Assembly: GCA_002687025.1 (NCBI GenBank)
Contig: NYZG01000057.1
Span: forward strand, 9,558 to 29,293
Direction of reading: 5' to 3'
Length of the DNA: 19,736 nucleotides
Source: Candidatus Poribacteria bacterium
Lineage (GTDB): Bacteria > Poribacteria > WGA-4E > GCA-2687025
Shown here: positions 7,123-14,474 of the stretch, one piece after another
Layout of the letters: the number at the start of each line of letters is the position of its first letter
Numbering within the stretch: the first letter of the stretch is position 1
Notes under the pieces: model-generated
The model's database searches: none
Seen by the model: the letters and a program-made list of their open reading frames with translations, nothing else
What the model was told of the DNA's origin: nothing
Position numbers and translations under genes: made by a program

Positions 7123-8058
7123 CTGTTCTCTGATCCGTGGCGCAGGTACACGGCGTTCGCATTGTTGCGCGCGGCCGCGCGGCGCTATCTGTCCTCGATC
7201 GGGGCATGTCTGCCACTCAGCCTTCTCTTCGCGGCGCTTGGCCTCGCGTTGGGAATCGCCTCCGCGTACGGCGTGGCGGAGATCGGCGTCATTACGGCTC
7301 CGGCGGAGCTGGCGCGCATCGCGGCGGGCATATGCCTGCTGGTGATCCTGCTGCTGACGCCCCTAGGTCTGGCGCGCGCCACGCGGGAGACGCTGCGAGG
7401 GGAGGGCGTCTCCGACGCGGTTCCGCGCATCCGGTACTTCCGCGTCGTTGGCGCGGGGCTGTTTCTCGCGGCTCCAAGCGCCGTGCTCGTCTCGGCGTTC
7501 CCCATCGGCATCATCGGGCTGTTTTTCTACCTGTGGTGGATGTTCGCGCCGCATGTGACGCTACTGGAAGGCGACGGCGGGCGCACCGCCCTGAAGCGCA
7601 GCCGCACGCTGTTCGTGGGCGAATTCAGCGCCACCGCGTTGCCGGTCGTGCTGACATTCACGCTGTTCCTGCTGGCCCTGACGATGGCGGAGCGGCTCGT
7701 GCCGCCAGGCCCACGCAACTTCACGTTGCAGGAGTCGGGTGGCTACGTCCGGGAACTGGCCGAGGGTGACGAATACAACACGAGCACGCGGATGCTCTCT
7801 CACGAGGACGGCAAGCACGAGTCGATGCCGCCTGAGATAGCATACGACGAGACGGCGCGGACGCTGACACTCCCCGCGCCAGACCCGATACCGCTCTCGA
7901 CGGCGCTATTGTGGGTCGGACCTCCGCTGGCCCTGGTCGTGGCGTTGGACCCCATTCGGTGGTATGTCATCACGCTGCTTTACTTCGGCCTACGGCTGCG
8001 CCGCGAAGGGCTGACCGCCGACGAATTGCGCGAAGAGTTGGTCGAGGAGACCGTGTAG
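7123..8058 (+). CDS. Polytopic membrane protein of unknown function, unclear start
   Basis: I do not recognise the family for certain; it distantly resembles uncharacterised membrane proteins with amphipathic juxtamembrane segments. Numbered from TTG at 7162, it has hydrophobic segments at about 12-38, 52-72, 94-114, 115-133, 155-177 and 242-278, and a polar loop at about 180-240 (EGDEYNTSTRMLSHEDGKHE). The reading frame is open from just after a stop at 7024-7026, but contains no ATG, GTG or TTG before 7162. The stretch translating as DLFSDPWRRYTAFALLRAAARRYL, just upstream of and across that TTG, already looks like protein. I therefore drew the start at CTG 7123. ATT at 7093, overlapping the preceding TAA, and TTG at 7162 (298 residues) are alternatives. 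Its stop is three bases before the deacetylase gene. Confidence 0.7.
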   Translation: MFSDPWRRYTAFALLRAAARRYLSSIGACLPLSLLFAALGLALGIASAYGVAEIGVITAPAELARIAAGICLLVILLLTPLGLARATRETLRGEGVSDAVPRIRYFRVVGAGLFLAAPSAVLVSAFPIGIIGLFFYLWWMFAPHVTLLEGDGGRTALKRSRTLFVGEFSATALPVVLTFTLFLLALTMAERLVPPGPRNFTLQESGGYVRELAEGDEYNTSTRMLSHEDGKHESMPPEIAYDETARTLTLPAPDPIPLSTALLWVGPPLALVVALDPIRWYVITLLYFGLRLRREGLTADELREELVEETV

Positions 8059-8061
8059 ACC

Positions 8062-9003
8062 ATGGCGACCGATACGGCGTTCCTGTACAGCGCCGAATAC
8101 ATGACCCACGACACCGGATTCGGCCACCCGGAACGGCCGCAGCGACTGGCGGCCATACAGGAAGCGCTCGCGGCGAGTGGCCTCGACTCGACGCTGAAAA
8201 ACATGTCGCCGAGACGCGCCACGGTCGATGACCTTGCGCGCGTACATCGCCCGGATCACATCGAGACCATCCGGGAAATGTCCGCTGCGGGAGGTGGGCG
8301 ATTGGGCTACGACACGCCGCTCTCCGCCGAGTCGTACGATGTCGCGCTGCTGTCGGCTGGGGGAGTACTCGCGGCAGTGGACGCGGTCGTCGACGGCGAG
8401 GCGCAACACGCGTTCTCGTGCGGTCGGCCGCCGGGCCATCACGCGACACCCACACAGGCGATGGGCTTCTGCCTCTTCAACAGCATCGCCGTCGCGGCCC
8501 GCTACGCGCAGCGCGAGAAGGGCCTCGCGCGTATCCTCATCGTGGACTGGGACGTTCATCACGGTAACGGCACGCAGGACGCGTTCTACGACGATGGAGA
8601 CGTGTTCTTCTTCTCGATCCACCAGAGCCCGCTGTACCCCGGCACGGGCGCGAGCGCAGAGCGGGGCATCGGAGCCGGGGAGGGATCGACGCTGAATATG
8701 CCTGTTGCGGCAGGCTCCGTAGATGCCGACTACATCGGCATCTTCGAGGAGACGCTGATTCCCGTGGCACGCGAGTTCTCGCCCGACCTCGTGATGATCT
8801 CCGCGGGCTTCGACGCCCACGAGGACGACCCGCTCGCGGGCGTGCACATCACGACCGACGGGTTCGGGCGGTTGACGCGTCTCGTGCGCGACATCGCCGA
8901 GGAACAGTGCGAGGGACGGATCGTCTCGACATTGGAGGGTGGATACAGCCTGCGTGGGCTGTCCGCCTCGGTGGTGGCGCATTTGCAGGCGCTCGCGGAG
9001 TGA
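8062..9003 (+). CDS. Histone deacetylase-family (AcuC/APAH-like) Zn amidohydrolase
   Basis: A 313-residue class I/II HDAC-superfamily enzyme that removes acetyl groups from lysine side chains or small amines such as acetylpolyamines. Key residues are all present: the His pair in GRPPGHHA (H126, H127), zinc ligands Asp164 and His166 in VDWDVHHGNG, Asp251 in SAGFDAHEDDPL, and the transition-state Tyr295 in LEGGYSL. The N-terminal GHPERPQRLAAI block is also typical of the family. It is probably cytoplasmic, with no signal peptide. ATG at 8062 lies three bases after the previous stop, with GGAG at 8046-8049 as a distant ribosome site. The substrate cannot be told from sequence; its place beside acetyl-ornithine genes is suggestive but not proof of a link. 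Confidence 0.93.
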   Translation: MATDTAFLYSAEYMTHDTGFGHPERPQRLAAIQEALAASGLDSTLKNMSPRRATVDDLARVHRPDHIETIREMSAAGGGRLGYDTPLSAESYDVALLSAGGVLAAVDAVVDGEAQHAFSCGRPPGHHATPTQAMGFCLFNSIAVAARYAQREKGLARILIVDWDVHHGNGTQDAFYDDGDVFFFSIHQSPLYPGTGASAERGIGAGEGSTLNMPVAAGSVDADYIGIFEETLIPVAREFSPDLVMISAGFDAHEDDPLAGVHITTDGFGRLTRLVRDIAEEQCEGRIVSTLEGGYSLRGLSASVVAHLQALAE

Positions 9004-9011
9004 CAAGACCC

Positions 9012-9815
9012 ATGCCCACGGGACGCGACACGGAGGCGCGCATCGTCGCCAAGCGCGAGGTCGCCCCCAACCACTTCGAGATGCGCCTCGCCTGCGACGC
9101 CCCTGCCACCGAGGTCGAGCCCGGGCAGTTCCTGCACCTCTGGCTGCCGGAGCGCGTGGATCCGCTGCTCCGACGCCCATACACCGTCTACCGCACGCAT
9201 GACGACGGGTTCGACATCCTGTTTCAGGTCGTCGGGCGTGGGAGTGGGCTGCTGGCGCAATGTGACGTGGGCGCGACGGTACGCGTCGCCTGGCCGCTTG
9301 GCGGAGGGTTCGCCCTTCCACCCGACGGGTCGACCGCGATTGTCGTCGGTGGTGGCGTCGGGATGGCGTCGCTGTATCTGCTGATTGAGCGACTTGCCCG
9401 TGCCCACGTGCCGACGCAGGTGTTGCTGGGCGCCCGCAGCCGGGATTACGTGCTGTGCCGCTCGGAGATCGAGGCGCTGGGCGTCCCGCTGCACATCGCC
9501 ACGGACGATGGAAGCGAGGGCCACCACGGCTTCGTGACCGAACTCGCGGCGACCGTCCTCGACGAGACGGAGACGAACACGCCGCACGTATACGCGTGCG
9601 GGCCGACGCCCATGATGCAGGCGCTGACGAAGGTCGCCACGGAGCGCGACGCGCCGACGCAGGTCGCGTTGGAGAACCGCATGGGATGCGGGCTGGGCGT
9701 GTGTCTCGGGTGCGTCGTCCCGATCAGAGCCGATGAGGACGTCTCGTACAAACGCGTGTGCGTCGAGGGACCGGTGTTCGACGCGCGTGTCGTGATCTGG
9801 GAGTACCGCGTGTGA
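9012..9815 (+). CDS. pyrK: Dihydroorotate dehydrogenase electron-transfer subunit (PyrK)
   Basis: This FAD and [2Fe-2S] subunit passes electrons from dihydroorotate oxidation by PyrD (class 1B) to NAD+. The 267-residue product has the ferredoxin-reductase fold: the flavin motif RRPYTVY (54-60), a nucleotide-binding VVGGGVGMASLYLL (111-124), and YACGPTPMM (194-202). A C-terminal [2Fe-2S] ligand set follows at Cys226, Cys231, Cys234 and Cys250 (GCGLGVCLGC...YKRVCVEGPVF), all four present. I used ATG at 9012; GTG at 9000, overlapping the deacetylase stop (GTGA), is an equally possible coupled start adding four residues. Its own stop overlaps the GTG of pyrD. Confidence 0.95.
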   Translation: MPTGRDTEARIVAKREVAPNHFEMRLACDAPATEVEPGQFLHLWLPERVDPLLRRPYTVYRTHDDGFDILFQVVGRGSGLLAQCDVGATVRVAWPLGGGFALPPDGSTAIVVGGGVGMASLYLLIERLARAHVPTQVLLGARSRDYVLCRSEIEALGVPLHIATDDGSEGHHGFVTELAATVLDETETNTPHVYACGPTPMMQALTKVATERDAPTQVALENRMGCGLGVCLGCVVPIRADEDVSYKRVCVEGPVFDARVVIWEYRV

Positions 9816-10726
9816 CCGACCTCAGCGTGAACATCGGCGGCATGTCGCTGAAGAACCCGGTCATGACCGCGTCGGGCACGTTCGGATACGGGTCGGAATA
9901 CGCGGAGTTCGTCGACCTGAACCGCCTGGGCGCGGTGGGTCTGAAGAGCATCACCGTCGAGCCGCGCGAAGGTAACGCGCCGCCCCGCATCGCGGAGACC
10001 GAGGCCGGGATGCTCAACAGCATCGGCCTCCAGAACGTCGGCATCGACGCGTTCATCAGCGACAAGCTGCCGTACCTGAAGCAGTTCGACACCCGCACGC
10101 TCGTGAACCTGTCGGGTCGCACGGTGGCAGACTATGTGGAGCTGTGCGGGCGGCTCGATGGGACCGAGGGCGTGCATGGTCTCGAGCTGAACGTGTCGTG
10201 TCCGAACGTCGACAGCGGCGGGATGGAATTCGGCGTGGACGCGTCGATGCTCGGGGCGCTGGTCGAGGCGTGCCGGGGCGCGACGACGCTCCCGCTCATC
10301 GTGAAGCTGTCACCGAACGTGACGAGCGTGGTCGACATGGCGCGCGTCTGCGAGAGCGCCGGCGCCGACGGCATCTCGCTCATCAACACGCTGCTGGGGA
10401 TGGCGATAAACGTCGAGACGCGACGCGCGGAGCTGTCCCGCGGGATGGGCGGGCTCTCCGGCCCCGCGTTGAAGCCGGTGGCCGTGAGGATGGTGTGGCA
10501 GGTGTACAACGCCGTGAGTCTGCCGATCATCGGCATGGGCGGCATTTCGACGACGGAGGACGCGTTGGAGTTCATCATCGCGGGTGCGAGCGCGATAGCC
10601 GTCGGCACGGCGAACTTCGTGAATCCTCGGACGACGATGGAAGTCGTGGACGGTCTCGAGTCGTACTTTCGGCGGCATGAGATTCCGAACCTTGCCGCCC
10701 TACGTGGAACTTGCATCGTTGGATAG
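9812..10726 (+). CDS. pyrD: Dihydroorotate dehydrogenase, class 1B catalytic subunit (PyrD)
   Basis: An FMN TIM-barrel enzyme of 304 residues that oxidises dihydroorotate to orotate in the pyrimidine pathway, in the cytoplasm. Class 1 marks are MTASGTFGYG, LKSITVEPREGN (Lys45), NSIGLQNVG and NVSCPN, with Cys130 as the active-site base (class 2 enzymes have Ser). IIGMGGISTTEDALEFI and the terminal GASAIAVGTANF form the phosphate site. The pairing with pyrK supports class 1B, NAD-linked. Translation should begin at GTG 9812, since it overlaps the pyrK stop (GTGA) and the protein begins TDLSVNIGGMSLKNPV as in the family; the open frame upstream lies inside pyrK. Confidence 0.96.
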   Translation: MTDLSVNIGGMSLKNPVMTASGTFGYGSEYAEFVDLNRLGAVGLKSITVEPREGNAPPRIAETEAGMLNSIGLQNVGIDAFISDKLPYLKQFDTRTLVNLSGRTVADYVELCGRLDGTEGVHGLELNVSCPNVDSGGMEFGVDASMLGALVEACRGATTLPLIVKLSPNVTSVVDMARVCESAGADGISLINTLLGMAINVETRRAELSRGMGGLSGPALKPVAVRMVWQVYNAVSLPIIGMGGISTTEDALEFIIAGASAIAVGTANFVNPRTTMEVVDGLESYFRRHEIPNLAALRGTCIVG

Positions 10727-10744
10727 CCGACGTGAGCATCGGCT
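10725..10744 (+). terminator. Weak hairpin at the end of pyrD
   Basis: AGCCGA and TCGGCT form a perfect 6-bp stem around an 8-base loop, beginning within the pyrD stop codon. There is no T-run after it, so if it stops transcription at all it probably does so partially or with Rho. Confidence 0.25.
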
Positions 10745-10760
10745 GAACAGGGCGTGACAG

Positions 10761-12695
10761 ATGGGCAGGATGATGGCTGTCGAAGCCGCGATGACCGGCC
10801 GCTTCAGGTTTCCCGGAGTCCGTGGGGCGTGTGTGGCGGGCATCGCGATGGCGGCGGCCTGCCTGGGCCCGCGGGCGGACGCGATACAGGCGCGCGTCTC
10901 CCTGCCGAACGGGGATGTGTACACGGGCGAATGGCTGCGCTCGGACGGATCGCAGTTCAGGATCCGCCTGGAGGACGGACAAGAGCTCCAGTTGTTCCTG
11001 CCGGCGGGCGGCATCGTGCAGTTCCTCGACCATGAGGGCGGCGTGGCGCCAGAGGCGACACAGAGGCTCAGAGCGGCGTGGGAGGCGATGGAGCTCGGCC
11101 TGACCGACATCGCCGAGAGCAACCTGCGGGAGGCGGTGGCGCTGTCTCCGCGCTTCGCGGCGGCGCACTACGAGTTGGCGGCGCTGCTGGAATCCCGAGA
11201 GTCGTCGGAGGCGTCTCGGCACTACCTGCTCGCCGCGCAGCTGGACCCGGCCGCCTACCCGATCACCGACAAGATCCAGGAAGAGGCGACCGAATATGTC
11301 GCGCAGGGCGACTACGTCTCCGCCGCCATCGCCTTGGCAGCCTTCGCGAAGGCGTTCCCCGGCGATCCGTACGCCTCGGAGGCCGCGCACAACGCAGCGC
11401 GGTATTTCGGCGAGAACCTCGACACGGCCCCAGACGTGAAGATGCAGGCCCTGGCGGCGTACGAATATGCGATGGAGACGTTCCCGGAGCACCCGTACGC
11501 GGAAGAGAACCTGTTCGCGCTGGGCACGCTGTACGGCTCCATGGCGGACCATGCCCGAGCGCAGTTCACCCTGAGGGAGTTCCTCTCGCGGTATCCCGGT
11601 AGCCCCTACGAGGCGCGAGCGCATCTCGCCCTTGGACGCGCGTATCTGGGCATGGGAGACATGGACGGCGTGGTGCGCGAGGCGAGCTGGGTCATGGCGC
11701 AGACCATGGACGAAGACCTGCGCGACGAGGCCGTGGCGCTGTCGTCCGAAGTCGCATGGACCGTCTACACGACCGAGGACGGGCTGGCGCACGACACCGT
11801 CTTCGCCGTCGCCCCGGACGGGCCCGACACGTGGATCGGCACGGTCAAGGGCGTCACGAAGTTCGACCTGAGCTACGGCGCGCCACTGGCGTTGGACATC
11901 GGCGACCTCGCGCGCGAGACGATCATCCGGTCGTTCGCGGTGAGTCCGTCGAACGTGTGGATCGGCACGAGCGGGATGGGGCTCCTACGGCAGGACAAGC
12001 TCACCGGCGCCGTCTCGGAATACGGCCCGATGGACGGCCTGCCACGCGGCATCGACGCGATCGTGATGGACGATCGGGACGTGTGGGTCGGTGGCGTGGA
12101 CAAGTTGGCCCGATACTCGCGCGTTGACGGCAGGTGGACGACGTTCACCGAAGAAGAGGGCTTCGAGGGCGTGCACGCCAATGCGCTCGTGCTGACCCCC
12201 GACTCCCTCTGGATCGGCTCCAAGCACAAGGGCGTGATCCGGCTGGATCGAAATCTGATGATATGGGAGACCTACACCCCGCGGAACAGCGGGCTCGGTG
12301 GCTCCTCCATCACCAGCATGGTCGCTACGGACGCGGGGATTGTCGCCACATGGTACACGACGGTCTCCCAGGGCTTCCGCACAAACGCGCAGGGCTATTC
12401 GACGTGGAGCGACACGGAACTGACCTGGACGGCGTATCCGTTCGGGCAGGACGACATCGCCCCGGAAGACATCCACGCCGCCTATGCCGACGGCACGCTC
12501 TGGATCGCCACGGGCGAGGCGCTGCTCATGCAGCAGCCGGACGGGAAATGGGGCACCTATGAGTATCCCATCGAGGTGCGTGGGTCGCGCATTCACTCCG
12601 TGACGCCCGACGGGCAGTACGTGTGGATCGGCACGGACGCAGGTCTGGCGCGCGTGAACACGCGGATGTTCGAGCGCGTTTCCGATGGGCAGTAA
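10761..12695 (+). CDS. Exported TPR plus WIGT-type beta-propeller protein
   Basis: A 644-residue protein with a likely signal peptide (hydrophobic CVAGIAMAAACLG, residues 24-36, then ADAIQA). A small beta-rich domain (about 42-90, VSLPNGDVYTGEWL...FRIRLEDGQ) comes first, then TPR-like helical repeats at about 100-325. The C-terminal half (about 333-635) is a beta-propeller of the two-component-regulator type, with blade motifs at WIGT 358-361, WIGT 400-403, WVGG 442-445, WIGS 484-487, WIAT 581-584 and WIGT 622-625. In hybrid two-component systems such propellers sense extracellular ligands, but here no membrane helix or kinase follows. Binding of a ligand or assembly partner is inference. Start codons at 10761, 10770, 10773 and 10791 all precede the signal peptide; I used the first. 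Confidence 0.85.
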   Translation: MGRMMAVEAAMTGRFRFPGVRGACVAGIAMAAACLGPRADAIQARVSLPNGDVYTGEWLRSDGSQFRIRLEDGQELQLFLPAGGIVQFLDHEGGVAPEATQRLRAAWEAMELGLTDIAESNLREAVALSPRFAAAHYELAALLESRESSEASRHYLLAAQLDPAAYPITDKIQEEATEYVAQGDYVSAAIALAAFAKAFPGDPYASEAAHNAARYFGENLDTAPDVKMQALAAYEYAMETFPEHPYAEENLFALGTLYGSMADHARAQFTLREFLSRYPGSPYEARAHLALGRAYLGMGDMDGVVREASWVMAQTMDEDLRDEAVALSSEVAWTVYTTEDGLAHDTVFAVAPDGPDTWIGTVKGVTKFDLSYGAPLALDIGDLARETIIRSFAVSPSNVWIGTSGMGLLRQDKLTGAVSEYGPMDGLPRGIDAIVMDDRDVWVGGVDKLARYSRVDGRWTTFTEEEGFEGVHANALVLTPDSLWIGSKHKGVIRLDRNLMIWETYTPRNSGLGGSSITSMVATDAGIVATWYTTVSQGFRTNAQGYSTWSDTELTWTAYPFGQDDIAPEDIHAAYADGTLWIATGEALLMQQPDGKWGTYEYPIEVRGSRIHSVTPDGQYVWIGTDAGLARVNTRMFERVSDGQ

Positions 12696-12696
12696 T

Positions 12697-12711
12697 GCAC
12701 TGGTGGAGTGC
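12697..12711. terminator. Small hairpin between convergent genes
   Basis: GCACT, GGTGG, AGTGC is a perfect 5-bp stem with a 5-base loop, one base after the propeller gene stop and 18 bases from the stop of the opposing metallopeptidase gene. It could serve both strands, but it lacks T-runs and is short. Confidence 0.2.
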
Positions 12712-12729
12712 GACTCGCCAAAGGGCTCG

Positions 12730-13284
12730 TCAGCGTAGGTCGTCGGGGGTCGCCTCTTCCCCCACGCCATCCACCTCGCCCTCCGCCAAGCTCACCGCGA
12801 TCAGGAACCCGCGCGCCCGTTCCGTGAGCGGGTAGACGTTGACGGCCGCCCAGAAGTCCGCCGAGTGGTTCGCGTGGATCAGGTGGGCCAGCTCATGCAC
12901 GATCACGTAATCCAGGACCCACTCAGGGTAGCGCCGTAACCGGTCGGAAAGCCGGATCGTGCCGCGCGCGGGCGTGCAACTCCCGAAACGCTGGCTCTGG
13001 TTCGTCACGAACCGGATCGACTCGAAACGTAGCCGGCCGCCGAAGTACTCGCGGTTGAGGCGCCGCGCCCGGCGGGTGAGATCGTCGTCCGACAGATGCT
13101 CCTTCCGCGACCGCTTCTTGGTGAGCCGCGACGTGAGCTTGTCGATCACCTCGCGCAGTTCCCCTTCGGGCATGTGGGCCGGGGCCAGGATTTCGACGAT
13201 ATCCCCGTCCCAACGCGCGGCGACGGTCTTCTTGCGTCGCGCGCTACGGGTGACGCGGACCTGCGGGTTGCCGGCATTGCGCAC
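12730..13284 (-). CDS. YgjP/DUF45-type zinc metallopeptidase
   Basis: A 184-residue protein, somewhat shorter than the usual 220-240 of the YgjP-like family. The signature is clear: FGSCTPARGTIRLSDRL (100-116), then WVLDYVIVHELAHLIHANHSADFW (122-145). The HExxH zinc site is His130, Glu131, His134, with His140 of NHS as the probable third ligand. The N-terminal part (RVTRSARRKKTVAARWDGDIVEILAP) is the typical beta-rich lead-in. The substrate of the family is poorly defined; some members are paired with type I restriction systems, but none is seen here. No signal peptide, so cytoplasmic. The start is GTG at 13284 with only a weak ribosome site; a later start would cut into the conserved region. 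Confidence 0.88.
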   Translation of the reverse strand: MRNAGNPQVRVTRSARRKKTVAARWDGDIVEILAPAHMPEGELREVIDKLTSRLTKKRSRKEHLSDDDLTRRARRLNREYFGGRLRFESIRFVTNQSQRFGSCTPARGTIRLSDRLRRYPEWVLDYVIVHELAHLIHANHSADFWAAVNVYPLTERARGFLIAVSLAEGEVDGVGEEATPDDLR

Positions 13285-13317
13285 GTGCGATGATCCCAGA
13301 GCGCCCGATGCGGAGTC

Positions 13318-13346
13318 TTGCGAGGCCAGGGTCGAACCCGTAGAGT
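13318..13346 (+). promoter_or_regulatory. Candidate promoter of the LamG-like gene
   Basis: TTGCGA (13318-13323), 17 bases, then TAGAGT (13341-13346), in the 104-base divergent gap between the metallopeptidase and the LamG-like gene. An overlapping TATAGG (13346-13351) is an alternative -10. Each box matches about four of six consensus positions. Confidence 0.3.
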
Positions 13347-13388
13347 ATAGGCGCGGAGCCGCATGGCGGGAAGCAGAGGAGACTGGAC

Positions 13389-14117
13389 ATGATCACGAGA
13401 TGTATGGCCGCCCTTGTCACGGGTCTGCTCGCGGTGTCCGCATACGCCGCGCCGATCCACTACGAGCAGAACTTCGACGGACTCGACGTGGGCGACGCCG
13501 ACGGACAGGACGGCTGGACGGCCGGAGCTCCCGCGAACCAAGCGTCGACGCTCATCACGGACGCGGAGAGCCACGGCCCCGGCAAGTCGATGGAAGTGAA
13601 CGCCAATCAGGAGGTCGTTCGGGTCTTCGACCCGAAGATCACGAGCGGCGTGCACTTCCTCTCCATATGGATTCACTTCGCAAACGTAGACGCGGCGAAC
13701 ACAATGCACATCTACTTCGGCGACGAGGTGCGCGAGTGGAACGCCGGGCCGGTGATCCGCATAGGGTCCCAGTCGGGCGGCGGCTTCGATGAGATAGGCG
13801 TGCATGACGGCGGGGCCGCTCAGCCCGTCGCCCCGATCCTCGAGGGGCAGTGGCAGCACATCTTCGAGGTTATGGACGTGGACAACTTCACTTACGACGT
13901 CTACGTGGACGACAAGCTCGCCGCCGACGGGTTCGCCTGGCGCAACCCGGCGACGCACCAGGCGCTCGGATGGCTGATGCTGGGATTCGACGGGGGCGTC
14001 GATCTCATCGGATACTATGATGACATCGTGTTCGGCGAGGGCGACACGCTGCCCTTGGCCGTACACGCGGCGGACAAGCTCGCCACGACCTGGGCCGGCA
14101 TGAAGCAGGCGCGGTAG
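13389..14117 (+). CDS. Secreted LamG/concanavalin-like beta-sandwich protein
   Basis: A 242-residue protein starting with a clear signal peptide (MITRCMAALVTGLLAVSAYA, cut probably before AP). The mature part reads as a jelly-roll of alternating beta strands: EQNFDGLDVGDADGQDGW near its start, HFLSIWIHFANVDAAN, then GQWQHIFEVMDVDNFTYDVYVDDKLAADGF and LIGYYDDIVFGEG. This is the pattern of LamG-like or polysaccharide-lyase-like concanavalin domains, which bind glycans or proteins. No catalytic residues are identifiable. A strong ribosome site (GAGGAG, 13376-13381) is seven bases before the ATG. It ends LATTWAGMKQAR, after the fold. Its single-domain form suggests a secreted or surface accessory protein. 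Confidence 0.75.
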   Translation: MITRCMAALVTGLLAVSAYAAPIHYEQNFDGLDVGDADGQDGWTAGAPANQASTLITDAESHGPGKSMEVNANQEVVRVFDPKITSGVHFLSIWIHFANVDAANTMHIYFGDEVREWNAGPVIRIGSQSGGGFDEIGVHDGGAAQPVAPILEGQWQHIFEVMDVDNFTYDVYVDDKLAADGFAWRNPATHQALGWLMLGFDGGVDLIGYYDDIVFGEGDTLPLAVHAADKLATTWAGMKQAR

Positions 14118-14134
14118 CGAACATAGGAGCGCCA

Positions 14135-14467
14135 GTGTCAGCATACGACCACGACGCGGCATATCTCGCCCTGCTCGCCCCATGGAGGAGTGGCAGGTTG
14201 CCTCAGACGCCCTCGTGTGGGGAGAGTTGGGCCGCCCTGCCCGCAAGGGAGGCATCCACAAGCCAGGCAACCGGGCGCCGGTGGATCGGGCGCCACGGAA
14301 ATGCTGTAGCTGGCTGGAGGCGCCGTTCGCGCTCGCGGAACACCCCCGGCGACGAAGTGTCGTACGCCGGCGCCGACAAGCTCGAACGCGTGTGCGAGGA
14401 ACTCTCGCGCGCGCCGGAAGAGGAAGCGGCGAGAATGCAACGGCGCGTCCAGATGGTATCATCGTAG
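14135..14467 (+). CDS. Doubtful small hypothetical protein with a mosaic composition
   Basis: A GTG-started frame of 110 codons, 17 bases after the LamG-like gene. Its beginning (SAYDHDAAYLALLAPW) and end (GDEVSYAGADKLERVCEELSRAPEEEAARMQRRVQMVSS, a predicted helix) use codons like neighbouring genes. The middle (about residues 18-70) reads as low-quality Arg-, Ser- and Trp-rich sequence with rare codons such as AGG and AGT. This may be a real gene interrupted by inserted non-coding sequence, a gene remnant, or chance. I recognise no family. It ends eight bases before the hairpin at 14475. Confidence 0.3.
   Translation: MSAYDHDAAYLALLAPWRSGRLPQTPSCGESWAALPAREASTSQATGRRWIGRHGNAVAGWRRRSRSRNTPGDEVSYAGADKLERVCEELSRAPEEEAARMQRRVQMVSS
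14454..14462 (+). promoter_or_regulatory. Extended -10 candidate for the S41 protease gene
   Basis: TGG followed by TATCAT (five of six matches to TATAAT) fits the extended -10 form TGnTATAAT. No convincing -35 box lies upstream, which extended -10 promoters can lack. Transcription from about 14469 would put the nested hairpin at 14475-14528 at the 5' end of the mRNA. Confidence 0.35.
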
Positions 14468-14474
14468 ATGTGCA

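Noticed and set aside
7990..9321. 443-codon minus-strand open frame opposite the deacetylase and pyrK
   Set aside because: It overlaps proteins with unmistakable active sites, and its translation shows no domain or hydrophobic pattern.
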